Origin: Thermodesulfobacteriota bacterium
GTDB lineage: Bacteria; Desulfobacterota; DSM-4660; Desulfatiglandales; Desulfatiglandaceae
DNA length: 10,611 nt
Assembly (NCBI GenBank): GCA_028278625.1
Contig: JANQDY010000077.1
Location: 1 to 10,611 of the forward strand
Reading direction: 5' to 3'
In this document: positions 1 through 7,253 of the stretch, piece after piece
How the letters are laid out: each line of letters starts with the position of its first letter
Numbering within the stretch: the stretch's first letter is position 1
The notes under the pieces: generated by a model
What the model was told of the DNA's origin: nothing
Database searches by the model: none
What the model saw: only the letters and a program-made list of their open reading frames with translations
Position numbers and translations under genes: made by a program

Positions 1-1154
1 TTTTGAGAAAATACCCGCCCAGCCCGCCAAAAATCAAAATCGACCCCGCCAAACAGCTTTGCTACATTTTGTATACGGGCGGTACAACCGGATTTCCCAA
101 AGGGTGTGTTATGACCCACGCTGGAATGGTCTCCTTCGTTAACGAGATAAAGGAAGTGGGGGAAGGGCATATCGCAGAGGGAAAAGAAGTGTTCATCATG
201 GTAAATCCGCTGTTCCACCAACTGGCACAGGGCATTATTCTTGGAATGGTATTGACCCGAGGCAATACCGCCGTCCTCATGCCGGTTCCACAGGTGGATG
301 CTATCCTGTCGGCCATCGAACGGTACAGGGGCACCTTGTTCTTGGGCGCTCCCACCCTTTACCGGATGATACTGGAAAATGACCGGCTCGATCTTTTCGA
401 CTTGCGGTCATTGAAATTCTGCTGGAGCGGCGGCGACGTGCTGCCTGAAATGATTGCGAACCGTTGGAAAAAATACATGCAACTGGACATTTTCCAGGCC
501 TACGGCGCCACCGAAGTGGGTTTTACCGCAATGAGCCCTTTGGGAAGAAAACCGGTTCCCGGGAGTATCGGACGTCCCCTGCCATCGCGCGAAATCATGA
601 TTGTCAATCCGGAAACCCTGGCGTTCGTGGAACCCGGTCAGCCGGGTGAGTTGTTGGTATCATTCGATCACATGTCCAAAGGTTACTGGAACAAACCGGA
701 AGAGACGGCCGCGGCGTATGTTGAAATCGAAGGAAAGACCTGGTATCGCATGAATGATTTTGTTCGTATGGATGCCGATGGGCAGCTCTATTATATGGAT
801 CGAAGTGCGGATGTCATCAAATGCAAGGGCTATCGGGTCTCCTGTTCTGAGATAGAGGCTTGTTTGCAGAATCATGAATGCGTCATCGATGCGTGCGTGG
901 TCGGTGTACCGGATGAAAAAATCGGGGAGCGTATCAAAGCCATTGTCGTAATGAAAGAAGACGCAAGAGGTGTTTCGGGATCGGATTTATCCAGGTGGTG
1001 CCGTGAGCGGCTCGCCGAATATAAGGTGCCGCAGTATATTGAATTTCGTGACATGTTGCCCAAGAGCAAAGTCGGAAAACTGTTGCGCAAAGACATTCGA
1101 GATGAAGAGCGACGGAAGATTTCGGAAACAAAACAACCTGTTGTAATGGCTTGA
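1..1154 (+). CDS. AMP-dependent acyl-CoA synthetase/ligase, 3' part (N-terminus outside window)
   Basis: The first complete codon is at position 3, and 383 residues are visible. Family members activate a carboxylic acid with ATP to an acyl-adenylate and then transfer it to CoA. The A3 phosphate-binding loop YTGGTTGFPKG is at visible residues 24-34. The YGATEVG motif, which contacts the adenylate, begins at residue 167. The A7 aspartate, in YRMNDF, is residue 252 and should bind the ribose hydroxyls. The hinge region follows (MDRSADVIKCKGYRVSCSEI). The C-terminal A10 motif PKSKVGKLLRKD carries the presumed catalytic lysine at residue 359. Full-length enzymes are usually about 500-550 residues, so roughly 130-160 N-terminal residues lie upstream; the TTG at position 3 is not a real start. 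Substrate cannot be read from the sequence; a fatty or aromatic acid is typical. No intact neighbour clarifies the pathway, although an FAH-family gene lies further downstream. Confidence 0.93.
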   Translation, partial: LRKYPPSPPKIKIDPAKQLCYILYTGGTTGFPKGCVMTHAGMVSFVNEIKEVGEGHIAEGKEVFIMVNPLFHQLAQGIILGMVLTRGNTAVLMPVPQVDAILSAIERYRGTLFLGAPTLYRMILENDRLDLFDLRSLKFCWSGGDVLPEMIANRWKKYMQLDIFQAYGATEVGFTAMSPLGRKPVPGSIGRPLPSREIMIVNPETLAFVEPGQPGELLVSFDHMSKGYWNKPEETAAAYVEIEGKTWYRMNDFVRMDADGQLYYMDRSADVIKCKGYRVSCSEIEACLQNHECVIDACVVGVPDEKIGERIKAIVVMKEDARGVSGSDLSRWCRERLAEYKVPQYIEFRDMLPKSKVGKLLRKDIRDEERRKISETKQPVVMA

Positions 1155-1414
1155 ACGAAAGGGATATCTCCGACAATCCCCGGAGGAGAAAACCCGAACC
1201 CCTGATATCCCGCCCCATCCCCCATTTGCCTGCCATCAATTTTCATCCACGCCGCCCCTTCATGCCCATCGGAAGAATCCAAGGGACACCTCCCAAATAC
1301 ATCGATCAGTCCTCTAAAAACCTCCGGGCAAACGGTTCCCCGTTGAATTTTCCATGGAGATATGGAATAGATACAAGGGGCCGATGAAACAACCGCATTT
1401 GATGGGAGGCAACA
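1155..1414. other. Intergenic region upstream of the ATPase/helicase cluster
   Basis: These 260 bases hold no convincing gene. A 78-codon plus-strand frame starting with TTG at 1151 reads as proline/arginine-rich low-similarity sequence and has no Shine-Dalgarno. Two structural elements are visible. A nested inverted repeat at 1161-1211 has GGGATATC/GATATCCC outer arms with an inner CTCCG/CGGAG pair, and lacks a T-run. An inverted repeat lies at 1350-1367. A weak promoter-like pair, TTGAAT at 1343-1348 and AATAGA at 1366-1371 with 17-bp spacing, may drive the downstream cluster, but the -10 matches poorly. Confidence 0.5.
1350..1367. promoter_or_regulatory. Inverted repeat, possible operator of the ATPase/helicase cluster
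   Basis: TTCCAT, six bases, then ATGGAA form perfect 6-bp arms. The element sits 48 bases before the first start codon at 1415 and lies between the two halves of a weak promoter-like pair (1343-1348 and 1366-1371). The position suits a repressor site, but arms this short can arise by chance. Confidence 0.2.
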
Positions 1415-1603
1415 ATGATAACCGAGGAACTGCTCTTTGAGCTCTTTGAGAAGGAGGTGGATCTGCTGATTCGGAAATCCGGTTTTTCCGATGGGGAGAA
1501 AAAGCGCATCATCAGCGTCTTCAAGGAAGCCATCCACGACCCCTATATGGATGAACGCCGCATATTTCCGGCCCTGATGGGAAAGGAGCCCTCCGGCACA
1601 TGA
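1415..1603 (+). CDS. Small acidic/helical protein of unknown function (62 aa)
   Basis: I do not recognise this 62-residue protein. The ATG at 1415 is preceded by a good Shine-Dalgarno, GGGAGG at 1404-1409, with 5-base spacing. The stop codon overlaps the start of the next gene (ATGA at 1600-1603), which strongly suggests translational coupling and so a real gene. The sequence looks amphipathic and mostly alpha-helical: residues 1-20 are rich in Leu, Phe and Glu, followed by GFSDGEKKRIISVFKEAI and a short tail. There is no signal peptide, membrane segment or cysteine pair, so it is probably cytoplasmic. Being the first gene ahead of a Rad50-like ATPase and a RecQ-like helicase, it may be an accessory or regulatory subunit of that pair; this is inference from context only. 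Confidence 0.7.
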   Translation: MITEELLFELFEKEVDLLIRKSGFSDGEKKRIISVFKEAIHDPYMDERRIFPALMGKEPSGT

Positions 1604-3417
1604 ACATTCTGCAAATCCGCCTCTCCAATATCGGCTGCTATGAGGAAAAATCCTTTGATTTCGAAAACCTTACGGTTATTCACGGGGAAAACAGAACAGG
1701 GAAATCCACGCTGGTATATGCCCTGTTCTTCAGCATTTTCGGCGATCATCTCAATCAGCAACTGACTATTTCCGACCTGGCCAGAATCGGTGAACCCTAC
1801 GGTGTCACGGAAGTCGTCCTTGATGATTCCGGCAAGAAATATCGCCTGACAAGAACCACCGGCGGGATTCCCCAGGTCTTTCAGCAGACCTCCGACAGAG
1901 GGGATTGGGAGATGCTGCAAAACCGGGATTCCGATGACCTGAGATGGCTGATTCCCGTTACCCCTGAAATGGCCTCCCTGACGTCGTTTTTCAGGGAGGG
2001 CGAATTGATCTATTTTCTGCGGGATATCCCGAAATACAACAACACCCTGATTCAGAATCTGGTTGAGATGGGATCGGTTTTCGTGACCCAGTCCAGGTTT
2101 CGAAAAGCATTGCAGATGGCGAAAGAGGAAAGGCTGCGCTGTCAGAAGCGGCTCGCGGAACGGCCGACCCATAAAAATGACATGGAAACGGCGGCCCGGG
2201 CGGTGGCGGCTCTGGAGAAGGACCTGGAGCAGGTGGATAAGGAACTTCAGTCATTGATGGAAGATGCGGCTTCAGACAGTCTGTCATCGCATGAGAAGCG
2301 GCTTGAAGAGTTGAGGGCGGATCTCGATCGGGTCATCACCAAGAAACAGTCATCGAGCCCGATACCGAAAGAAGCCGACATTGCGGCACTAAAGGAAAAG
2401 ATCAAGGGTACGGCAGAGCTGACCGCGAAAAACGATGCCCTTCAGGTGCGCATGGGAAAGGGTGCCAAGGCCCTCGAGGATATTGAAAATGATATCGCCG
2501 TTCTTTCCGGGAATTCTTTGGATTCCATATGTCGGCTGTGTGGAAGCCCGCTCTCTTCGGACCGTATAGCGGAGATCCTGGCCGGAAAAAAAGAGGAAAA
2601 GGACGTCATCGCCCTGGAGCTGAAGAAGATTGAGTCCGAGCTTGTCAATGTTCTTACCGCCATAAGCCAGATGAAAGTGCTGGAGGGGTCTCTTCACGAA
2701 AAGGAGGTTGAGCTTAAAGAAAGCCAAAGGCTTGAAAAGGAAATCACCAAAAAGCAACAGCGGATAGCGGAAATGGAAAAGGAACTGGCCCAACACAAAA
2801 CAAAAAACCCGAAAGCGGCTGTTCCTGATGGGAATCGGGCCAGCAAGGGGAATCTGGAGAAGCGGAGAAACCGGATACAGAAGGACCTGATCGATGCCAA
2901 AGTGCGGGCTTCAAGGCTGGAGGAAGATTACCATCGTTACGAGGAGAATAAGAGACGCTTTCAGAAATCAGAGCGGGATTTCGATCTTTGTGAGATTGCC
3001 AGCAAATCGCTCAACAACGCCATTCGCTCCCTGAACAGCATTCTGATTGAAGGGGTTCGGGAAAATCTGCGAAACTGGTCCCATGGTTTCGGGTTTCTCA
3101 AGGAATTCGACATCAACATCAGCTCAACCCAGCTGTCGCCCATCATCCAGGCAAAAGGATATCAGTATAAATTGAATCAGATGAGCAAGAGTGAGCGGAT
3201 ATTCCTCTATTTGATGCTCAAACTGGCAATCGGAGACGCCTTGTCCCATATGGGTGTCTTCATATTGGACGACCCGGCGGACGGCCTGGACCGGAAGCGA
3301 AAGGATTTGCTGGCCCGCCTGTTGATGGAAGTCTCGTCCAGGCGGCAATTGATCCTGACGACCAACGATCCTGAGTTTGCGGGGATGTTTCAGGATTGTC
3401 AGCGGATCGATTTATAA
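1600..3417 (+). CDS. Rad50/SbcC-like ATPase with zinc hook
   Basis: This 605-residue protein is an SMC-type ABC ATPase. The N-terminal Walker A, GENRTGKST, is at residues 29-37. Long charged coiled-coil stretches (about 170-300 and 330-460) flank a CxxC zinc hook, CRLCGSPL, with Cys311 and Cys314. The C-terminal head has a signature-like MSKSER at 528-533, Walker B FILDDPADGLD at 554-564 with its D-loop, and LTTND at 586-590. Rad50/SbcC proteins tether and process DNA ends with the Mre11/SbcD nuclease. Here the arms are short (whole families often run 850-1,000 residues), the signature departs from LSGGE, the usual Walker B Glu is Asp558, and the switch His is absent. An AAGGAG at 1583-1588 lies 11 bases before the ATG. 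Its start overlaps the small gene upstream and a RecQ-like gene follows. No nuclease gene is visible. Fold assignment is firm; function is not. Confidence 0.88.
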   Translation: MNILQIRLSNIGCYEEKSFDFENLTVIHGENRTGKSTLVYALFFSIFGDHLNQQLTISDLARIGEPYGVTEVVLDDSGKKYRLTRTTGGIPQVFQQTSDRGDWEMLQNRDSDDLRWLIPVTPEMASLTSFFREGELIYFLRDIPKYNNTLIQNLVEMGSVFVTQSRFRKALQMAKEERLRCQKRLAERPTHKNDMETAARAVAALEKDLEQVDKELQSLMEDAASDSLSSHEKRLEELRADLDRVITKKQSSSPIPKEADIAALKEKIKGTAELTAKNDALQVRMGKGAKALEDIENDIAVLSGNSLDSICRLCGSPLSSDRIAEILAGKKEEKDVIALELKKIESELVNVLTAISQMKVLEGSLHEKEVELKESQRLEKEITKKQQRIAEMEKELAQHKTKNPKAAVPDGNRASKGNLEKRRNRIQKDLIDAKVRASRLEEDYHRYEENKRRFQKSERDFDLCEIASKSLNNAIRSLNSILIEGVRENLRNWSHGFGFLKEFDINISSTQLSPIIQAKGYQYKLNQMSKSERIFLYLMLKLAIGDALSHMGVFILDDPADGLDRKRKDLLARLLMEVSSRRQLILTTNDPEFAGMFQDCQRIDL

Positions 3418-3458
3418 AAAGCGTCGGTGTCTGTAATGACATCGGCCCGCTCCGAGCC

Positions 3459-5381
3459 ATGGCTGACCATCTGATAAAAAAGTATTTTGGTTTCCATCGT
3501 TTCCTAACCGGACAGAAGGCTGTGATTGAACGCATTGTCGCCGGCGAATCCGCTGCTGCCATTTTCCCTACGGGGGGCGGAAAATCCCTCTGCTACCAGG
3601 CCCCCGCCATGCACCTGCCGGGCATCACCCTGGTGGTTTCGCCGCTCCTGTCTCTCATGAAAGACCAGATCGAGTTCCTGAAATCTAAAGAGATACCGGC
3701 GGAAAAACTGGACTCGGGTCTTTCCCGGGAAGAATACCGCGCAACCCTTCAGGCGGGCGTTCAAAACAAGATTAAAATTTTGATGGTTTCCGTTGAACGT
3801 TTCAAAAACGAGCGTTTCAGAAACCATCTAAAACGAATGAAGGTGTCGCTTCTGGTGGTGGATGAGGCACACTGCATCTCTGAATGGGGCCACAATTTCA
3901 GGCCGGACTACCTTAAGATTCCCCTTTACCGGGAAGCGTTCAATATTCCCCAGGTCTTGCTCCTGACGGCTACCGCAACGCCACAAGTCATCAAAGACAT
4001 GTGCGATAAATTCGGGATTTCTCGCGGCAATGTGGTGGTTACCGGTTTTTTTAGGGAAAATCTCCATTTGAGGGTCGAAACCGTTAGCGAAAACAGAAAA
4101 AGAGATGCGCTGGTAAAAGCGCTCTCTGAGGAACCCCACGGCCCTTCCATCGTTTACGTGACCCTCCAGAAAACCGCCGAATCCATTGCCCAATACCTCT
4201 CCCTAAAGGGGTTCAATGCCAGGGGGTACCACGCGGGGATGAAAATCGATGTGAGAGAGGAGATTCAGAACCGGTTCATGGGCGGAAGCCTTGATACGGT
4301 GGTGGCAACCATTGCCTTTGGTATGGGAATCGACAAGCGGAATATCCGGAAAGTGATCCATTTTGATCTCCCCAAATCCATTGAAAACTACAGTCAGGAA
4401 ATCGGCCGGGCAGGGAGGGACGGGCTGCCGGCAACCTGCACCCTCCTGGGCAATCGTGGCGGCGTGCCCGTTCTTGAAAACTTCGTCTATGGGGATACGC
4501 CTGAAATCTCCGGCATTCGCCATGTGCTGGATGCCATCAAGGGGAGTCATGGACCCATGTTTGAAGTGCGGGCCGGAAGGCTTGGAACGGCTGCGGATAT
4601 TCGTTTGTTGCCTTTAAGAACCCTCCTGGTCTACCTTGAAATGGAGGGGGTTTTAATACCCCGGTACACCTATTTCGAGCGTTATCAGTTCAGGACGCTG
4701 AAACCGAAAAAGGAGATCCTTGATGTTTTCTCCGGTGAACGAAAGCGGTTTGTGGATACCATTTTCAAGCACACGAAAGAGGCAAAGGTGTGGTCCTATC
4801 CTGAAATCAGCGAAATTGTGGAGGCATCCGGTTCTGACCGGGCCCGGGTTCTTGCGGCCCTTGAATATTTTGATGAAAAAGGCTGGATCGAATTAACTGC
4901 CAGATCCGGCGTGGAGGTTTTTGAAATCCTGGACTTGAATTTTGACCTTGAGGAGACCGCGGAGCGCCTTTCGGACCTGTTCAAAAACAAGGAAGCCATT
5001 GATATCGGGCGAATTCACAAGATGATCGTTCTTTTTGAAAGCAAAGGGTGTCTGGCAATGAACCTCTCCCGCCATTTTGGAGAAGAGATTGGCAAACCCT
5101 GCGGCAACTGCTCTTTCTGCCGGTCAGGTGCGCCGTCAACCTTTTGTATTGAACCCCTGGCCCCATTCAACAGAAATGATGCCAAAAAAGCCGTTAGCGA
5201 ACTCGAAGCCGTGGCCGGGACCGGGATCTCCCATGGGCTCGCCGCAAGATTTCTTTGCGGTATTACGACGCCGAGATTGATACAGCTGAAGGCAAAGCAG
5301 CTCAGTGGTTTCGGTGTCCTTGAGAAATATCCATACCAGGAAATCAGAAGAATGGTAAAATCCGTTGATGGAGGATGGTAA
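3459..5381 (+). CDS. RecQ-like superfamily 2 ATP-dependent DNA helicase
   Basis: The protein is 640 residues from ATG 3459. The frame is open from TTG 3396, inside the ATPase gene, but RecQ homology begins at KKYFGFHRFLTGQ, so the ATG fits better despite a weak ribosome-binding site. Motifs: motif 0 Gln19; Walker A PTGGGKS 37-43; VVSPLLSLMKDQ (Ia); DEAH 135-138; TATAT 170-174; FGMGID (V); QEIGRAGRDG from 313 with arginines 317 and 320 (VI). Cysteines 531, 548, 551 and 554 give C-X16-C-X2-C-X2-C, the spacing of the E. coli RecQ zinc site. About 180 residues separate motif VI from this site; part of it (RARVLAALEYFDEKGWIEL) looks like a winged helix. The C-terminal 80 residues contain RFLCGITTPRL and no obvious HRDC domain. 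RecQ enzymes unwind DNA 3'-5' in recombinational repair. The gene lies 41 bases after the Rad50-like gene, so joint action on DNA ends is likely but inferred. Confidence 0.9.
   Translation: MADHLIKKYFGFHRFLTGQKAVIERIVAGESAAAIFPTGGGKSLCYQAPAMHLPGITLVVSPLLSLMKDQIEFLKSKEIPAEKLDSGLSREEYRATLQAGVQNKIKILMVSVERFKNERFRNHLKRMKVSLLVVDEAHCISEWGHNFRPDYLKIPLYREAFNIPQVLLLTATATPQVIKDMCDKFGISRGNVVVTGFFRENLHLRVETVSENRKRDALVKALSEEPHGPSIVYVTLQKTAESIAQYLSLKGFNARGYHAGMKIDVREEIQNRFMGGSLDTVVATIAFGMGIDKRNIRKVIHFDLPKSIENYSQEIGRAGRDGLPATCTLLGNRGGVPVLENFVYGDTPEISGIRHVLDAIKGSHGPMFEVRAGRLGTAADIRLLPLRTLLVYLEMEGVLIPRYTYFERYQFRTLKPKKEILDVFSGERKRFVDTIFKHTKEAKVWSYPEISEIVEASGSDRARVLAALEYFDEKGWIELTARSGVEVFEILDLNFDLEETAERLSDLFKNKEAIDIGRIHKMIVLFESKGCLAMNLSRHFGEEIGKPCGNCSFCRSGAPSTFCIEPLAPFNRNDAKKAVSELEAVAGTGISHGLAARFLCGITTPRLIQLKAKQLSGFGVLEKYPYQEIRRMVKSVDGGW
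5370..5374 (+). promoter_or_regulatory. Shine-Dalgarno of the FAH-family gene, inside the helicase gene
   Basis: GGAGG lies six bases before ATG 5381 and within the last codons of the helicase gene. It decides between two in-frame starts: the ATG at 5375 is too close to it, the ATG at 5381 is at normal spacing. The start overlaps the helicase stop by one base (TAATG). Confidence 0.75.
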
Positions 5382-6202
5382 TGCGTATGATTCGTTTTGA
5401 GGATGAACAGGGTCGGGTTCGCTACGGATCCGACGAAGACGTTGTCAGGGACGGTGTGGCGGGCGGACCGGTTGAAATTCTGGAAGGCGACCCATACGGG
5501 GGACTGGAGAGGACCGGCAAGAAGACGGACCTGGTCCGTTTGCTGGCGCCGATTGTCCCCACCAATATTTTTTGTATCGGCCGGAACTATGTGGATCATA
5601 TCAAGGAATTTGACAAGGATGTTCCGGAGTACCCGATCCTTTTTTTGAAGAACACGGCCTCATTGAATGATCCGGGCGCCCCCATTCTTATCCCCGGGTG
5701 CCAGATGAAGGGGCCTGAGGTGGATTTTGAGGGAGAATTGGCCGTTGTCATCGGCAGACCGGCCAAAGATGTGAGCGAAGCAGCGGCATTGGACCATGTG
5801 TTGGGCTACACCGTGTCCAATGATATTTCCGCCCGGCGATGGCAAATCCTGGGCGGGGGAGGGCAGTGGTGCCGCGGAAAAGGGTTTGATACCTTCTGTC
5901 CCCTGGGGCCGTCTCTCGTGACCCCCGATGAATTGGCGGACCCGCAGAACCTCCATATCCAGACCCGCTTAAACGGTGAGGTGATGCAGGACAGCAATAC
6001 CTCCCACATGATTCACAGCGTCGCGAGCCTCATTGCCTTCTTGAGTCAGGATACCACCTTATTGCCCGGCACGGTGATTCTGACCGGTACGCCTTCGGGC
6101 GTCGGTTCGGCCCGGAATCCGCGGATTTTTATGAAAGAAGGGGACATCGTTGAAGTGGAAATCGAGAGGATCGGCGTACTGCGCAACCCGGTGGCAAGGT
6201 GA
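5381..6202 (+). CDS. Fumarylacetoacetate hydrolase (FAH) family protein
   Basis: This 273-residue protein has the FAH fold used by hydrolases, decarboxylases and isomerases acting on 2-oxo/2,4-dioxo acids. Residues 62-73 (NIFCIGRNYVDH) match the conserved entry to the domain. Glu117 and Glu119 (FEGELAVVIG) and Asp148 (VSNDISARRWQ) form the expected E-x-E...D divalent metal site. GKGFDTFCPLGP (167-178) and LTGTPSGVG (234-242) are also typical. Length suits the single-domain bacterial family (HpcE/YcgM/FAHD1-like) with a short N-terminal extension. It is probably a cytoplasmic Mg2+ or Mn2+ enzyme in aromatic or dicarboxylic acid breakdown; exact substrate is not visible. The start at 5381 overlaps the helicase stop, so translation is likely coupled, although a metabolic link to the helicase is not obvious. 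Family is firm, reaction uncertain. Confidence 0.92.
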   Translation: MRMIRFEDEQGRVRYGSDEDVVRDGVAGGPVEILEGDPYGGLERTGKKTDLVRLLAPIVPTNIFCIGRNYVDHIKEFDKDVPEYPILFLKNTASLNDPGAPILIPGCQMKGPEVDFEGELAVVIGRPAKDVSEAAALDHVLGYTVSNDISARRWQILGGGGQWCRGKGFDTFCPLGPSLVTPDELADPQNLHIQTRLNGEVMQDSNTSHMIHSVASLIAFLSQDTTLLPGTVILTGTPSGVGSARNPRIFMKEGDIVEVEIERIGVLRNPVAR

Positions 6203-6308
6203 TCATTCCGAAAATCAGAGCCCCCCCTGACCCAAATCATCATGACCAGACGGCACCAGCATAATTCTTCAAGATGCTCTGATCCTTTGTGACCGGCAGT
6301 GGGACAGA
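6203..6308. other. Short intergenic region with a distant inverted repeat
   Basis: These 106 bases hold no gene. ATCAGAGC at 6214-6221 and GCTCTGAT at 6276-6283 are perfect inverted repeats separated by 54 bases, with a short pyrimidine-rich CCTTT after the second arm. This could be a weak terminator-like or regulatory structure, but the loop is long and chance cannot be excluded. Confidence 0.25.
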
Positions 6309-7253
6309 TTGATCGGCAAACATGTCAAAATAAAATTGATGACAAGAGCGTCTGCTAAGAAAAATGGGATACAATGTGCGAACCCGCATGAGCATTTTGA
6401 CGGAGATGACTTCGATGATCCGGCGGTAACACGACGGAACTTTTCACGGCTGGCCCGGAGCGCTCTCTTGTTCCTTTTCGCGTGGCTGGTAGGGGCCTAC
6501 CTTCTTCTTCCGCTTGCCTGGCGCTTTATCGCTCACCATCATCCCGCAATAGAGGATATGCCGCGCATCAGCCTGACCAAGCACGGTATCCGCGGCGATC
6601 CGATAAATGTTGCCATGGTCGGTACATATGAAGAGATTGTGGCGGCGATGCTTAAATCCCAGTGGCTACCGGCCGATCCGATTACGTTGCGAAACTCATT
6701 ACGCATTGCCGCCGGGACCCTCCTTTCCCGGCCCTACGAAACCGCTCCGGTCAGCGACCTTTTTGTCTGGGGTCGGAAGCAGGACTTGGCCTTTCAGCAG
6801 CCAATCGGCAAAAACCCCAGGAAGCGCCATCACGTGCGATTCTGGCGTTCCGAGGAAATGGATGACGATGGCCGGCCGTTATGGATAGGGGCCGCTACCC
6901 TGGACACCAGTGTTGGTTTCAGCCGTACGACCGGCCAAATCACACACCATATTGACGCCGACGTGGATGCCGAACGCAATAAGCTCCTCGAAGATTTGGA
7001 TAAGAGCAGGTTTCTTGAGAGGATTGAGTGGATGAACAAATTTCATATTCAATTAAAGGGGCGCAACGGCGGCGGGAGCCGTTGGCATACGGATGGAAGA
7101 CTGCCGGTTGTCACCTTGAAAACCGACAGGCATGCTGGTTCCGGAATCGGGAAGATGGGGGATGTCTTAAGATACTCAACTCACGTACCGCCCACAAACA
7201 AGGCTATTTCGCTCCGGCAGCTTCAAGAGCCCGGTTTGAGACAAGCTGCATGA
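6309..7253 (+). CDS. Membrane-anchored protein with LssY C-terminal-type domain
   Basis: Up to 314 residues. One membrane segment at about 51-75 (LLFLFAWLVGAYLLLPLAW) follows a basic stretch (RRNFSRLARS), so the N-terminus should be cytoplasmic and the rest outside the inner membrane. Residues about 93-235 resemble the LssY_C domain: RGDPINVAMVG, SQWLPADPITLRNSLR, YETAPVSDLFVWGRKQDLAF, RKRHHVRFWR, WIGAATLD and ITHHIDADVDAER. The domain is often found at the end of longer PAP2/LssY-type membrane proteins; here it stands alone with one anchor. Its biochemical function is not known to me. The start is uncertain: TTG at 6309 has a weak GGGA upstream, while the first ATG in frame is at 6339 and lacks a clear Shine-Dalgarno. 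The last 50 bases overlap the end of the convergent gene, and residues after about 270 look unlike the family, possibly because the original stop was lost. Confidence 0.8.
   Translation: MIGKHVKIKLMTRASAKKNGIQCANPHEHFDGDDFDDPAVTRRNFSRLARSALLFLFAWLVGAYLLLPLAWRFIAHHHPAIEDMPRISLTKHGIRGDPINVAMVGTYEEIVAAMLKSQWLPADPITLRNSLRIAAGTLLSRPYETAPVSDLFVWGRKQDLAFQQPIGKNPRKRHHVRFWRSEEMDDDGRPLWIGAATLDTSVGFSRTTGQITHHIDADVDAERNKLLEDLDKSRFLERIEWMNKFHIQLKGRNGGGSRWHTDGRLPVVTLKTDRHAGSGIGKMGDVLRYSTHVPPTNKAISLRQLQEPGLRQAA

Noticed and set aside
1161..1211. Nested inverted repeat as terminator of the acyl-CoA synthetase gene
   Set aside because: Long loop, short inner stem and no T-run; not a convincing intrinsic terminator.
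1151..1387. Plus-strand 78-codon frame starting with TTG
   Set aside because: Proline/arginine-rich random-looking sequence, no Shine-Dalgarno, no recognisable domain.
872..1537. Long minus-strand frame of 221 codons
   Set aside because: Lies antisense to the acyl-CoA synthetase end and the 62-aa gene; no domain and no start signals; a shadow of the coding strand.
1543..2172. Minus-strand 209-codon frame
   Set aside because: Antisense to the Rad50-like ATPase, whose motifs are unambiguous.
3396..3458. N-terminal extension of the helicase from TTG 3396
   Set aside because: Overlaps the ATPase gene end and adds 21 residues outside RecQ homology; ATG 3459 fits the family start, though a GGGG run 11 bases before the TTG leaves some doubt.
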